Below are positions 13,301 through 26,087 of a DNA stretch of 64,000 nucleotides, piece after piece. The notes below the pieces were generated by a model. The model searched no databases, had not been told where the DNA came from, and saw only the letters and a program-made list of their open reading frames with translations. The translations under genes and the position numbers were made by a program. Position 1 is the first letter of the stretch. The number at the start of each line of letters is the position of its first letter. The DNA lies in the NCBI GenBank assembly GCA_013350335.1, contig CM023539.1, positions 20,194,448 to 20,258,447 of the forward strand, written 5' to 3'. Source of the stretch: Chimonanthus salicifolius. Its lineage: Eukaryota > Streptophyta > Magnoliopsida > Laurales > Calycanthaceae.

Positions 13301-14581
13301 GCCATGGGTTGAGTGATGGTTTCTTTAAATTATTTTGGAAATTATATGGTTTGTTTTAAGATAGGTTTTGAATTATGTATTATGTAGGGGCTTTTACTTG
13401 ATTTATTCTGGTAAGCATATGATTGGTTTAAAATGGGTTTTAAGTCTATGATGTGTGTATTGAGGCTTTGCTTGATCTACTTTTGATAATCAAGTCATAT
13501 GTTTTATTGATGGAATTTTTAAATGCCATGGTTGGTTATTATATTCATTACATGGCATATAGCATCTACATCTCATGCATGTGGCATGAGAAGGATGAAA
13601 CGAAACCGGAGTCCATGCTCCGTCGGGGCGACTGATAAACAGGCATGGGGACATTATGATGTGTTTGACTCATCAGGGATGATGTATGGATTATTATACC
13701 TTGATGATGGTTTTTCCATCAAGGGGAATGTTGTATTTATTGTTATATCTTGATGATGGTACTTCCATCAAGGGGGATATTGTATTGGTGGTTACACCTT
13801 GACTAGGCCTTACCGTCAAGGGGGATGTTGTATTTATTGTTATACCTTGATGATGGTTCTTCCATCAAGGGGGATATTGTATTTGTGGTTACACCTTGAC
13901 GAGGCCTTACCGTCAAGAGGGATATGGCATCGGGATAGTAAGGATGATGGGTGAGATTCATAACATAGACACCCATGGCATGGCATTCATTCTATGGCTT
14001 TTCGTTATGTATTATCTATATGCTTTGTTATCACTAATCCATGTGGTAGCCCTACTCGGAGTCCTACTGGGCGCGTTGTCTAACGCCCTACTTCTACCCT
14101 AGCTGATGACGCAGGAAATACCGGAGTAGAAGGACGGGACGGGAGCCAAGCTGAGGAGCTTGGAAAGGCGTGCTAGATAGTTTACTAATGTTTATGTTGG
14201 ATAATATAATTTGAAATAGTTTAGCTTGTCGGAAATGTAATATTTTAGACTTATTGCTATGTTTTGGATTTTGTGGTAGACGTGTGATGTTATGGCATTT
14301 TGGTAATCAAATGATGAAATCTTCCTTGCTATCTAGAAAGAAAAATTGGTAGGATAGTCTGTAATGTCTTTCCGCATTTAATGTAACTTTCCGTGAGTTT
14401 TCTTCTACGGGTGAACTATTCTCTATGGACTCCGTTCCACGTAATCGTAGGGTTGGCCAGTTAAGGGCCGGGCTTTAGAAGCTCGGACTTAACTCGCGTC
14501 GTGACGTTCACGCCCTTTATCACTTTTATTAAAAAAAAAAAATAGACTCTGATATTTCGGTGAAAAGGGGCGGGCGTTACA
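10350..14581 (+). mobile_element. Solo LTR C (4.2 kb), TSD GGCCT
   Basis: Starts TGTAATGGCCCGG at 10350 and ends GGGCGGGCGTTACA at 14581. GGCCT at 10345-10349 is repeated at 14582-14586. It interrupts the host 5' LTR. The U3-like part has the palindromic CCACCTCC...TCAAGTGAGGTGG and GGTTGACTTGGTCAACC elements (10735-10817). Donor-like GATT|GTAAGTATT at 11439; CTAACGCCC, pyrimidine tract and CAG|G ending at 14113. Only one clear TTCGGCCAT-type hairpin remains (13105-13133). From about 11640 to 13080 it is AT-rich with no array that I can recognise. No coding domain. Confidence 0.94.
13699..13924 (+). repeat. 48-49-bp hairpin tandem repeat, LTR C (5 units)
   Basis: Units start near 13699, 13748, 13797, 13845 and 13894. 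Each carries CCTTGATG or CCTTGACG, then the complementary CATCAAGG or CGTCAAGG, then GGGATATTGTATT. The arms appear to change together: units with GATG have CATC and the last unit with GACG has CGTC. The array precedes the acceptor-like site at 14113. Confidence 0.88.
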
Positions 14582-15506
14582 GGCCTTGTTCGGGACTGCT
14601 AGTAATGGGTACGACGTAGTATGGGCCAAAGAGCTCCTGGGTAAACAGTCCCGAAACCCACCACAGAGGGAGGGGTCCACACTCCATCGGTAATTCCGAT
14701 TAACATATGTGGAGAGGTATAACAGTAACCTGGTGGTCCCATCACAAAACACTGCGGACGTAATTGGCCAAGGGAACACCTTGATATAGTGATTTATCAA
14801 GGAAACTATTTATATATGATGTGATTGGATACGGAATTGGGTGAGTGATCATTTGGCATTGACACCCATGGCATCATGCATATGTAAGCATGGTTGTGAT
14901 TTTGGATATCATGCATTGCATTTTCTGCTTATGAGATGTTTTACAAACATGATATGATGTTTTATATCTTGATTTTTTTATATTGATCTTATGTGTACCA
15001 TAACCCTACTTGGAATTCCTACTAGGCGTGTTGACTAACACCCTACTTCTACCCTATAGATGATGGAACAGGGAATGACAAGGACATCGGACATGAAGGA
15101 AGTCAAGCGTAGGAGCTTGGACAGTTTTATGTTATATTACTTAGTTTGATTTTGAAAAATGTATTTGGAGGACTGATATTTTGGATTGTAATAGCTTAGT
15201 AATATCTTGCTATGGTTTGATGATATTTACATTTCAGTTAATTATATGGTGATTGGTTTCTTTGCTTAATGATGTGATGTATATGAATGATATTTTATTC
15301 ATATGATAATTCCGCAAGTATTTTTAGAGCATGTGAAATATTCTAGTGGACTTTGTCCATGCACACGTATGGGTGGCCAGTTGAGGGTCGAGTTTTGGAA
15401 ACTCGGACTTAGCTCGCGTCGTGACGTTCCCTCTCTCTCTCACTCTTTTATTAAAAAAATAAATATATTCTAATTTGTGGCTAGTGAAAAAGGGCGGGGC
15501 ATTACA

Positions 15507-15924
15507 GTTGGTATCAGAGCAAGGTCACCGGAAGTGTTGAATCTCGCAAAGTAAGATTAATACTGTATCATATCTCACTAACAAGATAAGAATCCCAACT
15601 GACAGACTTTTGGAGTCTGCTGCACGGGGGCCTGATTAATGTACTTTGTTGAGAATCAGACTATAAGCATTCAATGTAAGAACAACACTTAAGAAGAAAA
15701 TAACAGCAAGGGAAGGACAATCACTATAAATAGTGGATTTATCAAACATAGGAAAATAGGACGTAACTTCCCCAAACAAGAAACATCATAATTTTTTTCC
15801 CAAAATGAGAAACATTATATGATACATAGGAAAATTCCCCAAAACAAGAAATACATGATGATGATTACGCAATTTCCCCCAAGTATGTAAACATAAAATT
15901 TTATGAGAAAACTAAGTCAATCAA
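15507..15924 (+). other. 5' untranslated leader of the host element, left part
   Basis: Starts two bases before the primer-binding site and runs to insertion D. The leader resumes at 27155 and reaches the gag ATG at 27175. It has many stops in the frames I read and no domain. Short repeats of CCCCAAA-like text occur near 15770-15880. Nothing else is recognised. Confidence 0.8.
15509..15521 (+). other. Primer-binding site for initiator-Met tRNA
   Basis: TGGTATCAGAGCA lies two bases after the LTR terminus ATTACA (15501-15506). This is the classic plant LTR-retrotransposon primer site complementary to the 3' end of initiator methionine tRNA. It fixes the boundary between 5' LTR and leader. It is the only such site next to an LTR end in the window, which supports the view that the other LTR units lack internal regions. 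Confidence 0.95.
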
Positions 15925-16194
15925 TGTAATACCCTAGATTTTTAGTTTCTCAATATTTACGGAAATTGCCATTGAAAGTGTGAATTAATGGATATGGACC
16001 TTAGATGGGTAAAGGGTTGGGTCAATTGCCCAATTAAGACCCAACGGATTGTGGATATGGTGGCAATTGGAATAGTTGGGTAAGATGTATTCAATTGGGT
16101 CAAAGTTGTTAATTGGGTCAAAATGTCCAATTGGGACCCAATGGGTCATGTTTGGCTTGGTTGGCCACCAAGTGAGTTGAGTTAAATTAAATGA

Positions 16195-16860
16195 CTTGAG
16201 ATGGACGGTTTGCATTTTAAATTTAAATTCAAACAATGGGAAGGACGGTTTACATTTTAAATTTAATTTCAAATAATGGGATGGATGGTTTTTATTTCAA
16301 ATTCAAATGAGATGGAGGAGTTATGTTTAATTCAAATTCAAAACAATGATACACGTTGGAGAGATGGGAAGTTTTGGTTACACATTTCAAATTCAAAACA
16401 AAGATATACGTTGGAGAGATGGAGGAGTGTTGGTTTAATTTTCAAATTCAAACAAATGGAGGAGGATTGGTTTATTTCAAATTCAAAGGCACACGTTGGA
16501 GAGATAATGGAGATGGTTATGGTTTAATTTTCAAATTCAAACAAATGGAGGAGTATTGTTTTATTTCAAATTCAAAGGCACACGTTGGAGAGATAATGGA
16601 GATGGTTTGGCTTATTTCAAAATCAAAACAAGGATGCACATAGAAAGATAATGGAGATAGTTTTACATTTAAAAAAATCAAATTTCAATGGCATACACGT
16701 TGGAGTCTTGAGAATTCTATCTCATGTAGAGATAGGGAATATAATGAAGAGGAAACTCCCACATGGAGAGATTTAAATCTCAATTTTAAACAAGGCTACA
16801 CGTTGGAGAGATAAGGGGGAGTTTGGGGTTTATTTTTCAAATTCAAACAAGATTCAACTC
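16195..16860 (+). repeat. Degenerate tandem repeat TTCAAATTCAAA / ACACGTTGGAGAGAT in D
   Basis: Units of roughly 60-115 bases combine TTTCAAATTCAAA with ACACGTTGGAGAGAT and GGAGATGG phrases. Clear repeats fall at 16300-16640, with weaker ones to 16860. It occupies the U3-like part of LTR D upstream of the E insertion. Two overlapping frames stay open (16276-16643) and give a recurring ISNSK peptide, which I attribute to the repeat. Confidence 0.85.
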
Positions 16861-17592
16861 TCCCTCTCCCTCTTGGCTCTCTCTCCCTCACACCCTCTCT
16901 TAGCCGGCCAGCAATGTAATGCCCGCCCCTTTTCACCGAAATCAGAGTCTATTTTTTTTTTTTTTGAAGTAAAGAGTGACAAAGGGCGCGAGGCGTCACG
17001 ACGCGAGTTAAGACCGAGCTTCTAAAGCCCGGCCCTTAACTGGCCAACCCTACGTGCGCGTGGAACGAAGTCCACGAGAACGGTTCACACGTAGACGTAA
17101 GCTTACGAAATATAACTTAATGCGGAACATTATAATAGAAACTATCCTACCAGTTTTAGATAGCAAGGAAGTACGGCGGTTAAATTACTAAAATACCCCT
17201 AAATTCATAATTATATCTCAAAATGATAATGTCCAAAATAAAGACCAAACCATAATAAGAAATCTACATTATTACAGTCCGACGAGCTACATTATACAAA
17301 TTACATTTCCAAAATAAATCTTAATAAACTAAGTAGCTCGCTTTCCCAATTTCCTAAGCTTGACCTCCGTCTCGTCCTTCGTGTCCGCCATCTCCTGCGT
17401 CATCAGCTAGGGTAGAAGTAGGGCGTTAGACAACGCGCCCAGTAGGACTCCGAGTAGGGCTAACACATGGATTAGTGATAACAGGCACAGTAGGTAATAA
17501 TAAAATCAAAATCATAACAATGAATGCTATGCCATGGGTGTCCTATGTCATGAGTTCCACCCATCATCCATACCATCATGTTGCCATATCCC

Positions 17593-17862
17593 CCTTGACG
17601 AAAAAACCACGTCAAGATATAAAAAATCACAAATCATCCCCCTTGACGGCAAAACCTTGTCAAGATATAAACAATCACAAATCATCCCCCTTGACGGCAA
17701 AATCTCGTCAAGATATAAACAATCACAAATCATCCCCCTTAACGGCAAAACCTCGTCAAAATATAAACAATCACAAATCATCCCCCTTGACGGCAAAACC
17801 TCGTCAAGATATAAACAATCACAAATCATCCCCCTTGATGGCAAGGCCTCGTCAAGGTGTCC
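17593..17862 (-). repeat. 48-bp hairpin tandem repeat, LTR E (6 units)
   Basis: Units start at 17593, 17641, 17689, 17737, 17785 and 17833, an exact 48-base period. Each carries CCTTGACGG and CTCGTCAAG-type arms, then ATATAAACAATCACAAATC. Because 48 is divisible by 3, open frames of 162, 140 and 98 codons appear on both strands. This is the reverse-strand counterpart of the arrays in C and B. Confidence 0.95.
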
Positions 17863-20187
17863 CCATGTTTGCTTCTCGGCCGCCCCGACGGAGCATGGAC
17901 TCCGGTTTCTTTATTTTCATCCTTCCCATGCTATATCCCTCCCATGTCACGCATGAGATGTAGATGCCATATGCCATGTAATATATATGATAGCACAAAC
18001 CATGACATTTAAAATCCCATCAATAAAACATATAATTTGATTATCAAAAATAGATCAAGCAAAGCATCAATATACACATCATAGCCTTAAAACCCATCTT
18101 AAAACAATCATATGCTTACCAAAATAAATCAAGGAAAAACCCATACATAACACATAATCCATGGCTTACAAAAAGGTAGGAATCCTACCAAACACCGACT
18201 AACGTCCTTTTTCGTTTCCGTCCGATAAATCTGGCCACCGATCGCGCACCGTCTGCGATGTCCGGTACCTTATTACATATTAATAATCAGTCCATGTTTT
18301 ATCATATCTAAGTCCATTATCCAAGCCTTAGTGGGGTTCGGCCATATACCATGGCCGAACCTCACTATATAGTTCTGTGGGTCCCATTTAATCTATCAAA
18401 TATTTAAATTCCATGAGTCTAAAAACCAGCCACCCTAGGCTCCATTTAACCATACATAAGATCATCTTTAAACACATTCAGGTCCATGATCATCCCCCAT
18501 GGGGTTTGGTCATGTACCATGGCCGAAGCCATGGTTCTTCATTTTGGCCAATATTTATGGTTTTGCCACTACCTCTTTTCCATGACTAATCACTCATTCA
18601 TCCATGCACAATTAAGTCCATAACTGATCACAAACTTAGATCCATTAATGATCCCTATCTTAGATTCGTTAATGTCCCATCAACCATGTCATATGATCAT
18701 TAAAATTAGCCATTTAATTAACCTAATCCTTATTCACTTAAACACATACAAAACCCCGTACTTAGCCCATAATTGATCCATAATCTTGGATCCATTAACG
18801 TTCTATCAACCATGATATGTTCATTAACAAATCAGTCCTTAACTTACCTAATTTTCCACTAATTAAAGCATATATATATATAGACCTAAATCTTAGCCCT
18901 TCAATTGGTTCACAATTGGGTCATTTACCACATTTTTGATCCATAAACTTATATCCCTCAATGACTGTAACACCCCAATTTCTCAATGAAGTGGATAATT
19001 ACTTAAATGCCCCTGATGTGTTAAATTAATTATTTTGTGATGTTAAGTAAGGAAATGGTGGGGCCCATTGCTCAAATTAAGATCATATGAGCACATTATG
19101 AATGTCAAGTTTGATTGGATGGGTAATGTACATCAATTGGGTCAAAAATGGCTAAATGGGTCAAAGGGCCCAAATGGGACTCAACGGGTCTTAATGGATT
19201 ATTTGACCGTTGTGTGAACTTAAATTAAATGGGGTTAAGCTGATTTGATTGGAAATCAAGTGGAGTAAAAATGGGTAGGCCTGATGCACATGTGAAAACC
19301 AATTACAAATGACCAAAATACCCATAATTGGGTCATGGAGTCAAAAAATGGGTCAAAGAGCTAAAGGGGGACCCAACGGGTCGGGTTGACTTTGTTGACC
19401 ACAGCCGACTGTGTGGGCCCACAAATGAGTTCAATGGTGAGTTAAATCAGGTTAAGTGGAACTAATTTTATTTAATTTGAATTAAAAATGAGTTGACTCG
19501 AATTCATTAAATGATTGTCAATTAATGAGGTGAGTTGGACATGTGAGTTGGACATGTGAGTTGGGTGAGTCAAAATGAAAATCAATGGGACTGTAAATCA
19601 GTGAGTTCAGAGGGAATATGAGTAGTTTGGCTCAGTCATAACCACCAAAACAAGTCCCACACGTTGGGGACTTGTTGGGGTGATTTCCATGATAAATCTT
19701 AAATGAAATGCATGTGAATTGGAGGTGATGCTTGGGAAGTTGAAAGGCTGCATAGGCAGGTACCAAGGGGTGCATTGGATAGCACCCAAGACCCACCGTT
19801 TTTGGTAAGAATTAATGAGGGAATGGAGGGGTCTTGGGGGCTGAAGTACTAAAGGAAACAATCACCAAGGTTGGCCGTTTTTCATATTGGAAATCCAAGA
19901 ATTTCCATCTCTCTCTCCCTCTCTCCAATTCGTTTTTCCTAGCTGGAATAGTAGAGGTATTTGCACCAGTAGATCAAGCACAAAACAGCAATGGAAAGAA
20001 GGCAAAGAAGGATTAGAAGTAAAGATTAAAAGCAAGGAACTTTGGTAAGTTTTTACATAAGTGCTTGGTTTATTAAAGAGCTTGAAATTATAAATTTGGA
20101 TGACATAATTTGGTCATGTATGTCCGAATTTGTCATGGGTCTAAATTTGAGATTAGATGGCTTAAAAGGATAAGGAATTATGCCATT

Positions 20188-21395
20188 GGGTTCGGCCAGC
20201 TTGGTTGGCCGAACCCCATGAAAAATATGGTTTTGATTTGGATGTTTTTGGAATTTAAAACCATACAAGTATGGACTGTTTTTAGATGATTTAAAGGGTA
20301 TGTTTTAAAAAGGTTAAAACATAAATATGGAAGTTTGATTTAGACCTAGATGAATGATTAAGAAATTCAAAACCAAAGGTCATAGGGTTCGGCCACCATG
20401 GAGGGCCGAACCCCATGCAAATGATTGTCTGGTTTTGATGTTTTTGAAACATATAAACCATGAAGTTGGTGGACTGTTTTTGATGTTTCATTAAGACTCA
20501 ATTGCATGTTTTAAAGAGGGTTAAAAACATGGATTTGAATGACATAAGGACTGAAGTTAGCATGGGTCTAAAATAGTGGATTAAAACTGATGAAATGGAC
20601 CATGGGGATCGGCCATCTTGGATGGCCGAATCCCATGAAGTATTATGGTCTTTTGGACAAGTTGATGAACTTATGTGGATGTTTTAAGAGGTAAAAATGC
20701 AGTAATGTTATGCTGATAATCACTTGTCTAACTGAGATTTAAAACATGCTTAAGAGGACCAAAACATGGACATTGGGTTCGGCCACTTTGGATGGCCGAA
20801 CCCCATGTTAGTATTTGATGATTTTGATGAGTTTAAAACCATATAAAATATGGTGTTTGATGTGATTTGGTGAAGTTTAACTTGCTGTTATTGGTTGGCC
20901 AATGTAGGGCTATCAATATTAGGGTTAAGTTACTGATTCAAATCATGGGTAATTGATGGACAAAATAGATCAAGAGAACCATTGGGTTCGGCCATGTGCA
21001 TGGCCGAACCCCATGGGGCTGTTTTTGGGATGAATGGACTAAGTATATGGGTTAAGTTTGTTATTGTTTCCATGATTTCATAAAGGGTTTGAAGTATTTT
21101 AATGGAGAACCATTTGATGACAGATAAGTGTGGAACAAAATCAGATTTGGTGAGGTTCGGCCATAGGCATGGCCGAACCCCACTAAGGGTCTTTGGTGAC
21201 TCAATTGTGTAGCCGATTTTGTGATTGAATTATGGGAAAGAATGATTTATTGATCAAAGGTGGAATGATCATCTGTATGTTTATATGAACCCTACCAAAG
21301 TATTTTGTAGAAAGTGATGCTTAATAACGGATTAAATGAATGAGAGACCAAAAGGATAAATAGGTGAGGTTCGGCCATGGGCATGGCCAAACCCC
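20188..21395 (+). repeat. TTCGGCCA hairpin array, LTR F (7 copies)
   Basis: Copies start near 20188, 20386, 20606, 20777, 20986, 21153 and 21368. The loop and the base pairs beside it vary (AGCTTGGT, ACTTTGGA, ATGTGCAT), while the outer arms GGTTCGGCC and GGCCGAACC stay nearly constant. All lie inside the putative intron 20045-22106. Confidence 0.93.
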
Positions 21396-21734
21396 ACATA
21401 GTATATTTTGGGAAATTGACTAAGTTGGAACTGCATGATAAACGTTTGGTTTGCTGCTATTTAAATAGGGTATCTAGACTTGCGTAAAAAGCGTACGAGT
21501 CGTGAACGGCTGATGATTAAGAAAGATCAAGTGCTGAAGTGAATCTTCAGTAGGTTTCCTACCTACTTGTAACCACAGTTTTTACCCTAGTTTTCTTTAT
21601 GAGACTCTTGTATATTTTTATGTGGTTTCGAATAATATGTTATGCATTTACAAATGGCATACAAAGCATTGGCATCTCATGCATGGACATGGGATGTTGA
21701 CCGAGGTTATACAGTGTTGCAATTATGAGTTACC

Positions 21735-21830
21735 GTCCTCCTTAGGCGATGAGAGTCCTGCCAGGAGGAGTAACATGATGATCATCGTCACATTGGTCTC
21801 CTTAGGCGATGAGAGTCCCGCCAGGAGGAT
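21735..21830 (+). repeat. CTCCTTAGGCG/CGCCAGGAG hairpin pair, LTR F
   Basis: Two copies of a 30-base stem-loop, CTCCTTAGGCG then GATGAGAGTCC and the complementary CGCCAGGAG, about 60 bases apart. They occupy the place where B, C, E and J carry the CCTTGATG arrays. The minus-strand relative H has four copies. Confidence 0.88.
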
Positions 21831-24828
21831 TAATAGGTGATATGAATCAACTCAATGATGAAGAGAGGGAAGTGTATTGTGATATACCTTGACGGTGCGA
21901 GGCACGTCAAGTGATGACTATGAATGTACATGATGGGAGAGACTCATTGCATGTGCATACTTCATAGCATTGTTTCACCTGTTTTTACTAATCATGTACT
22001 ATGATATATATGCATGTTTTATATGCTAATCATGTGGTAGCCCTGATAGGGAACCTACTGGGCCCGTTGATCTAACTCCCTAATTCTATCATCAGAGGAG
22101 AATGCAGGTACAAGGAAAGGGAAAGAGAAGGTCGATGACCGGGAGGGGAGTCAAGCCTAAGTGCTTGAATGATGAACATGATTACTTATCTATTGTCATT
22201 TGAATTATATTTTGATGGACATGTAATAAGTTAATACTTGCTATGGTTTGATTAGACTATTAACTATGGATGGTTGTTTATCTTAATTATCATTTGGGAC
22301 TGTTACTTGCTATTTTTTCATATTATTTCCGCAGTTAATCTAGTTTATTCCGCATGTTGTTGTTAGTTCCATGTGTGATTCATTATCATGGTCTAGTCCA
22401 TGTACACATGGGTGGCTAGTTAAGGTTCATACTTGAATAGTCTGAACTTAACTCGCGTCGTGACGCCGCCCGCTCTCTTTCGATGTTTTATTATTATTAT
22501 TTAAAAAAAAATTAGACTCTGAATTCTCGGAGAGGACGGGGTGTTACAGTGACTCACCAATCATATCATGGAATAATTAAAATCAGTCCCTTCAATTTAG
22601 CCCTATCCCCATTAATTTAAACACACACATAAGTCCAACTTAACCCATCAATTGACCTACAAATGGGTCATGGGTTCGGCCATACACCATGGCCGAACCC
22701 ATGATGTCTCTTTCCCCATTTTTACTTGGGTCTATATACATCATTTGGCTCCACCATAAGCTCCACCATGAAGGGGTTTACACCATGCATTTAAATTATC
22801 AACTTTGATCATCACTTGGTACATTTTTGAGTCCATTAATGACCCATTTAATCATGCCTTATTCCCCATTCTTTCCATGGTTTCCAAAATACCTAAACCA
22901 TCAAAATCTCCCCATGGGGTTCGGCCATACACCATGGCCGAACCCATGGTCCATGGTTTTATTATTATTTTTTTTAAAGCCTTATTTATAATGCTTAAAG
23001 TCCATTTAAAACTTATCAATCTTCTCCATCAATTCCCATAATTTTACACCCAAAATTATTACAATACATCATCATAGGGTTCATCATTCATTGGTGACAT
23101 TTAAGACCATAAAAAAAAAAACCTTAACCTTCATCCATGGATTCCTTCATTTAAAACCCCCTTTCAAAATTTCTACCATTCTTTCATTTAAAACTTTAAA
23201 AATCATTAACCACTTAACATAGCCTCCATTCTCTATTCCCATTAAAATTCTAACACCATCACCATAAGTTCATGGTCCATCATTCATTCATGCCTTTTGA
23301 GGCCATCAACATCATTCACATCTCCCATGCATTTCCTCATTTAAACCCTTTTGAAATTACTAACATTTAATTATTAAAATCTTAAAAATCATAAATTATC
23401 CTCCATGGCTTCCATTCTTTAAAACCCTAATAAAATCATTTAATCACCTACCATGCTTAAGTGAATTTTAATACATAAAATCCTTAATGTATCCTTCAAA
23501 AATCCACATACATCCATGCTTAATTAATTTAAATACATAATGTCCTTAGTGCCTCATTCATTTTTTTTAACCTAATTTACCCATTTAGGGTTTGCCCATT
23601 CTTCCTCCTTTCATTAGATGGATTTGAGATCCAAGGCCCATGACAATTTGGCCACCAACCAATCCAAGAAATGGGTTCCATAATTACCTCTTAACCCTTA
23701 AAATGTAAAATTCTTGTTCAAGAATTACTTACAATCCGACAGCTCCTCCGGCTTTTCTTTCTCCTCTTGATTTCCTTAGCCCTTTCTCTTCTTCTTCTCT
23801 TTGATTGGTCGGCCAAGATGTTTGATCAATGGTAAAACTCCAATGCTTGGGTTGGCTAAGATGGGGTGTGTTTGAGAGAGGGAAGGGAGGAGAAGATGGA
23901 GAGAATTACCCTAAGGCCTTGGTCTTGGAGTGGTGTCTTATGCTTTGAGTTTTTTCTTCTCTTCTTCTAAGTCTTCTTCTTCTTTTCTCCTTAGCTTTCT
24001 TCTTCCTTCTTTCCTTGGTGTGGGATGGTTTTGAGAGAGATGAAGAGAGGGAGAGAGTGAAAGAGCTCGATGGAAAAAGATGAGGAAAAGAGATAAGGTT
24101 CATCTCATTTGGTGGAGTGACCTACACTCCAACATTTAATTTCTCCACCAACCAACATGAGATCTTTTTATGCTTTAATGGTGGTGGTTGGAATAAACCA
24201 CCACTAGCCAACGTTTTTGGTGTTAAAGATGAGAAGGTTTTGGTCTCCCATCTTTTGACCCCTTTGACCACCTTTTGGATAGTTTAATCATTTAATTAAC
24301 TAGCTAATTACCTTAGGTTAATTAATTCCCACTTAACCTAATTCCATTATTCCACCCATGCTTGATCAATTCAACCATGGTGGCCGGCCCCACCAATCCT
24401 TGGTCCACACGCCACCTCACTTGGTGAGGTGGAGGTGGGTCCCCATCGGCCATATCACCTTGGTCATTCTATCACCAACTTAGGTGATTTAGATTTAATT
24501 AAATCCATTCCAACTAGTTGGATCACCATTGGGCCCGTGGCCCAATTACATTTTCCTCTTACCCATTTACCTTAGAGTTTACATCATCTTGATCCATTGG
24601 GTCCCAAATGGGTATTGGGCCCAATTTGACCATCCTTGGCCCAATTGACCATCATTGACCCTTTAAATGAATTTAAATCCAATCCATAGTCCATTGGGCC
24701 ATACTTGGGCCTTTGTCCATATTTTGATCCATTCACCATTTATTCCATCAAATTTCCAATTTCCACCATTAAAAATAAATAATAGCCACATATTTATTGA
24801 TTTAAAAATTTCAGGCCATTACAAGCAA

Positions 24829-25096
24829 CCTAAGAGAAAGAAGATCAAACATTTGGAGAATTTTATCTCATTTTCTCCCTCTCTTGGCCGTTCCTCTCAA
24901 GTCAAGGACTTGGAGTATTTTTCCATCTCAAGTTTTTCTATCTCTCTCTCTCTCAAATCAATACTTTGGCCGATCAACTTCAAGGAGTTTCCAGCAAGAT
25001 TAAGCTTGGCTAAAGGACAAGAAGGAAGGAGGAAGGAAGGACTAAGGAAGGAGAAGATCAAGAAGGAGTGAAAGAACCGGAGGAGTCGCGGTATTG
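24829..25096 (+). other. Purine-rich leader-like segment of LTR D ending at a splice-donor-like site
   Basis: CTCTCTCTCT pyrimidine text (about 24940-24955) is followed by AAGGAAGGAGGAAGGAAGG-like purine text (25020-25070) and then TTG|GTAAGT at 25097. The same order occurs in B, C, E, F, H, I, J, K, L, M and O. I infer a transcribed first exon. No start site or TATA box can be fixed from the sequence. Confidence 0.5.
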
Positions 25097-25143
25097 GTAA
25101 GTGCACTATAAACCCTTGTTAAATAAATTGGTTAAGGAAACAT

Positions 25144-26087
25144 GATTCGGCCATTGTATGGCCAAACCTATCAAGGGTTTAAATCATGGATAATGATGTT
25201 TAAAAAGGGTAGAAAATGGATCATAGGGTTCGGCCACTTTGGATGGCCGAACCCCATGAAAAGACATGGTTATTTTTATGGTTTTTGAGAAATAAAAACC
25301 ATACATTGTTATGAAGGTTTTAAGGTGTTTTAAATGGAGAAACGGTTAATGTTTTGGGTCGGCCATTGCATGGCTGAACCATGTTGTTTTTATGGCTAAG
25401 GTGCTGTGCACAAACCATGTATAAATGTTGTAATGTTTGGATCAAGAAAACCATAGGGTTCGGCCATGTGTATGGCCAAACCCCATGGACCATTTTTATG
25501 GGTAATTGGAGTTAAGAGTATGGTTGGAAATTATTAATGGTTATATGCTTTTGATTAAGCAATCACATATGTTTATCTTGGGATTTAGTATTAAATAATC
25601 AGCCATTATAGATGATGGAAAAAGGAGCAAAATCAGTATGGTGAGGTTCGGCCATGTTGTATGGTGAGGTTCGGCCATGTTGTATGGCCGAACCCCACTA
25701 ATGGATAATTGGTGGATTTAGTTTCTTTGAAGTGGTTAACTTGTAATATAATTGGTCAAATCAAAATGGAGATTTGTCAAGGATTAAAAGGACCAAATTT
25801 AAGATGGTGAGGTTCGGCCATGTTGTATGGCCGAACCCCACTAAGGTGGATTGTTTTATGGACATAGGTTAATGGCAATATTGTAAATATGAATGAAAAG
25901 ATCAAAGGACTTGAAAAAGGGCTCGAACCAAAATGGTGAGGTTCGGCCATGTTGTATGGCCGAACCCCACCAAGGTATGTTTGGTAGATTGAGGTTTTAA
26001 ATAAGTTATTTTGATGGTATTGATTAACTAAAAAGGGAGATCAAATTCAAGTGGGTGAGGTTCGGCCATGTAGTATGGCCAAACCCC
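25144..26087 (+). repeat. TTCGGCCAT hairpin array, LTR D (about 9 copies)
   Basis: Copies start near 25144, 25228, 25358, 25457, 25643, 25668, 25810, 25938 and 26058. At 25641-25690 the left arm and loop are duplicated in tandem, giving one arm without a partner followed by a complete hairpin. The last five copies share the loop GTTGT or GTAGT and the flank ATGGTGAG...CCCCAC. Confidence 0.93.

Larger units (their letters stand above)
1..15506 (+). repeat. 5' LTR of the host element, interrupted by P and C
   Basis: The native LTR bases are 1-1571, 10019-10349 and 14587-15506, about 2.8 kb visible and about 3.1 kb in full. The 3' end reads GGGCGGGGCATTACA and is followed directly by the primer-binding site. 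Bases 1-655 match 34749-35068, 38862-38971 and 46825-47038 of the 3' LTR. A purine-rich segment (530-587) precedes a damaged donor-like site (AAG then CTATGT near 588; the 3' LTR copy has GTATGT at 46971). An acceptor-like CAG ends at 15071 after CTAACACCC and a pyrimidine tract. The conserved block TAGCTCGCGTCGTGACG lies near 15412. It ends with an A-run and TCTAATTTGTGG, as in its relatives. Confidence 0.85.
18966..22548 (+). mobile_element. Solo LTR F (3.6 kb), TSD ATGAC/GTGAC
   Basis: Starts TGTAACACCCCAATTTC at 18966 and ends GACGGGGTGTTACA at 22548. Flanks ATGAC (18961-18965) and GTGAC (22549-22553) differ at one base. F, H and M share the start TGTAACACCCC(A/G)ATTTCTC and form a distinct sub-family. 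Donor-like TTG|GTAAGT at 20045; CTAACTCCC, pyrimidine tract and CAG|G ending at 22106. Seven TTCGGCCAT hairpins and two CTCCTTAGGCG hairpins lie between. It is inserted in the intron-like part of E. No coding domain. Confidence 0.93.
16915..24823 (-). mobile_element. Solo LTR E (4.3 kb, minus), interrupted by F, TSD AGCAA
   Basis: On the plus strand it starts TGTAATGCCCGCCCC at 16915 and ends GGCCATTACA at 24823, the reverse of a C-type LTR. AGCAA at 16910-16914 is repeated at 24824-24828. In element orientation the donor-like site GATT|GTAAGTAATT is at 23732 and the acceptor-like CAG|G at 17395. Hairpins of the TTCGGCCAT type are at about 18334, 18505, 22676 and 22918. U3-like palindromes are near 24364-24430. 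It sits in LTR D. No coding domain; long open frames on both strands at 17475-17963 come from a 48-bp repeat. Confidence 0.93.

Noticed and set aside
13699..13924. CRISPR-like regular repeat arrays
   Set aside because: The units are direct tandem repeats without unique spacers, the setting is a plant retrotransposon, and the period matches hairpin minisatellites.
15509..15521. A tRNA gene at the TGGTATCAGAGCA match
   Set aside because: Only the 3' primer complement is present, directly after an LTR end; there is no cloverleaf sequence around it.
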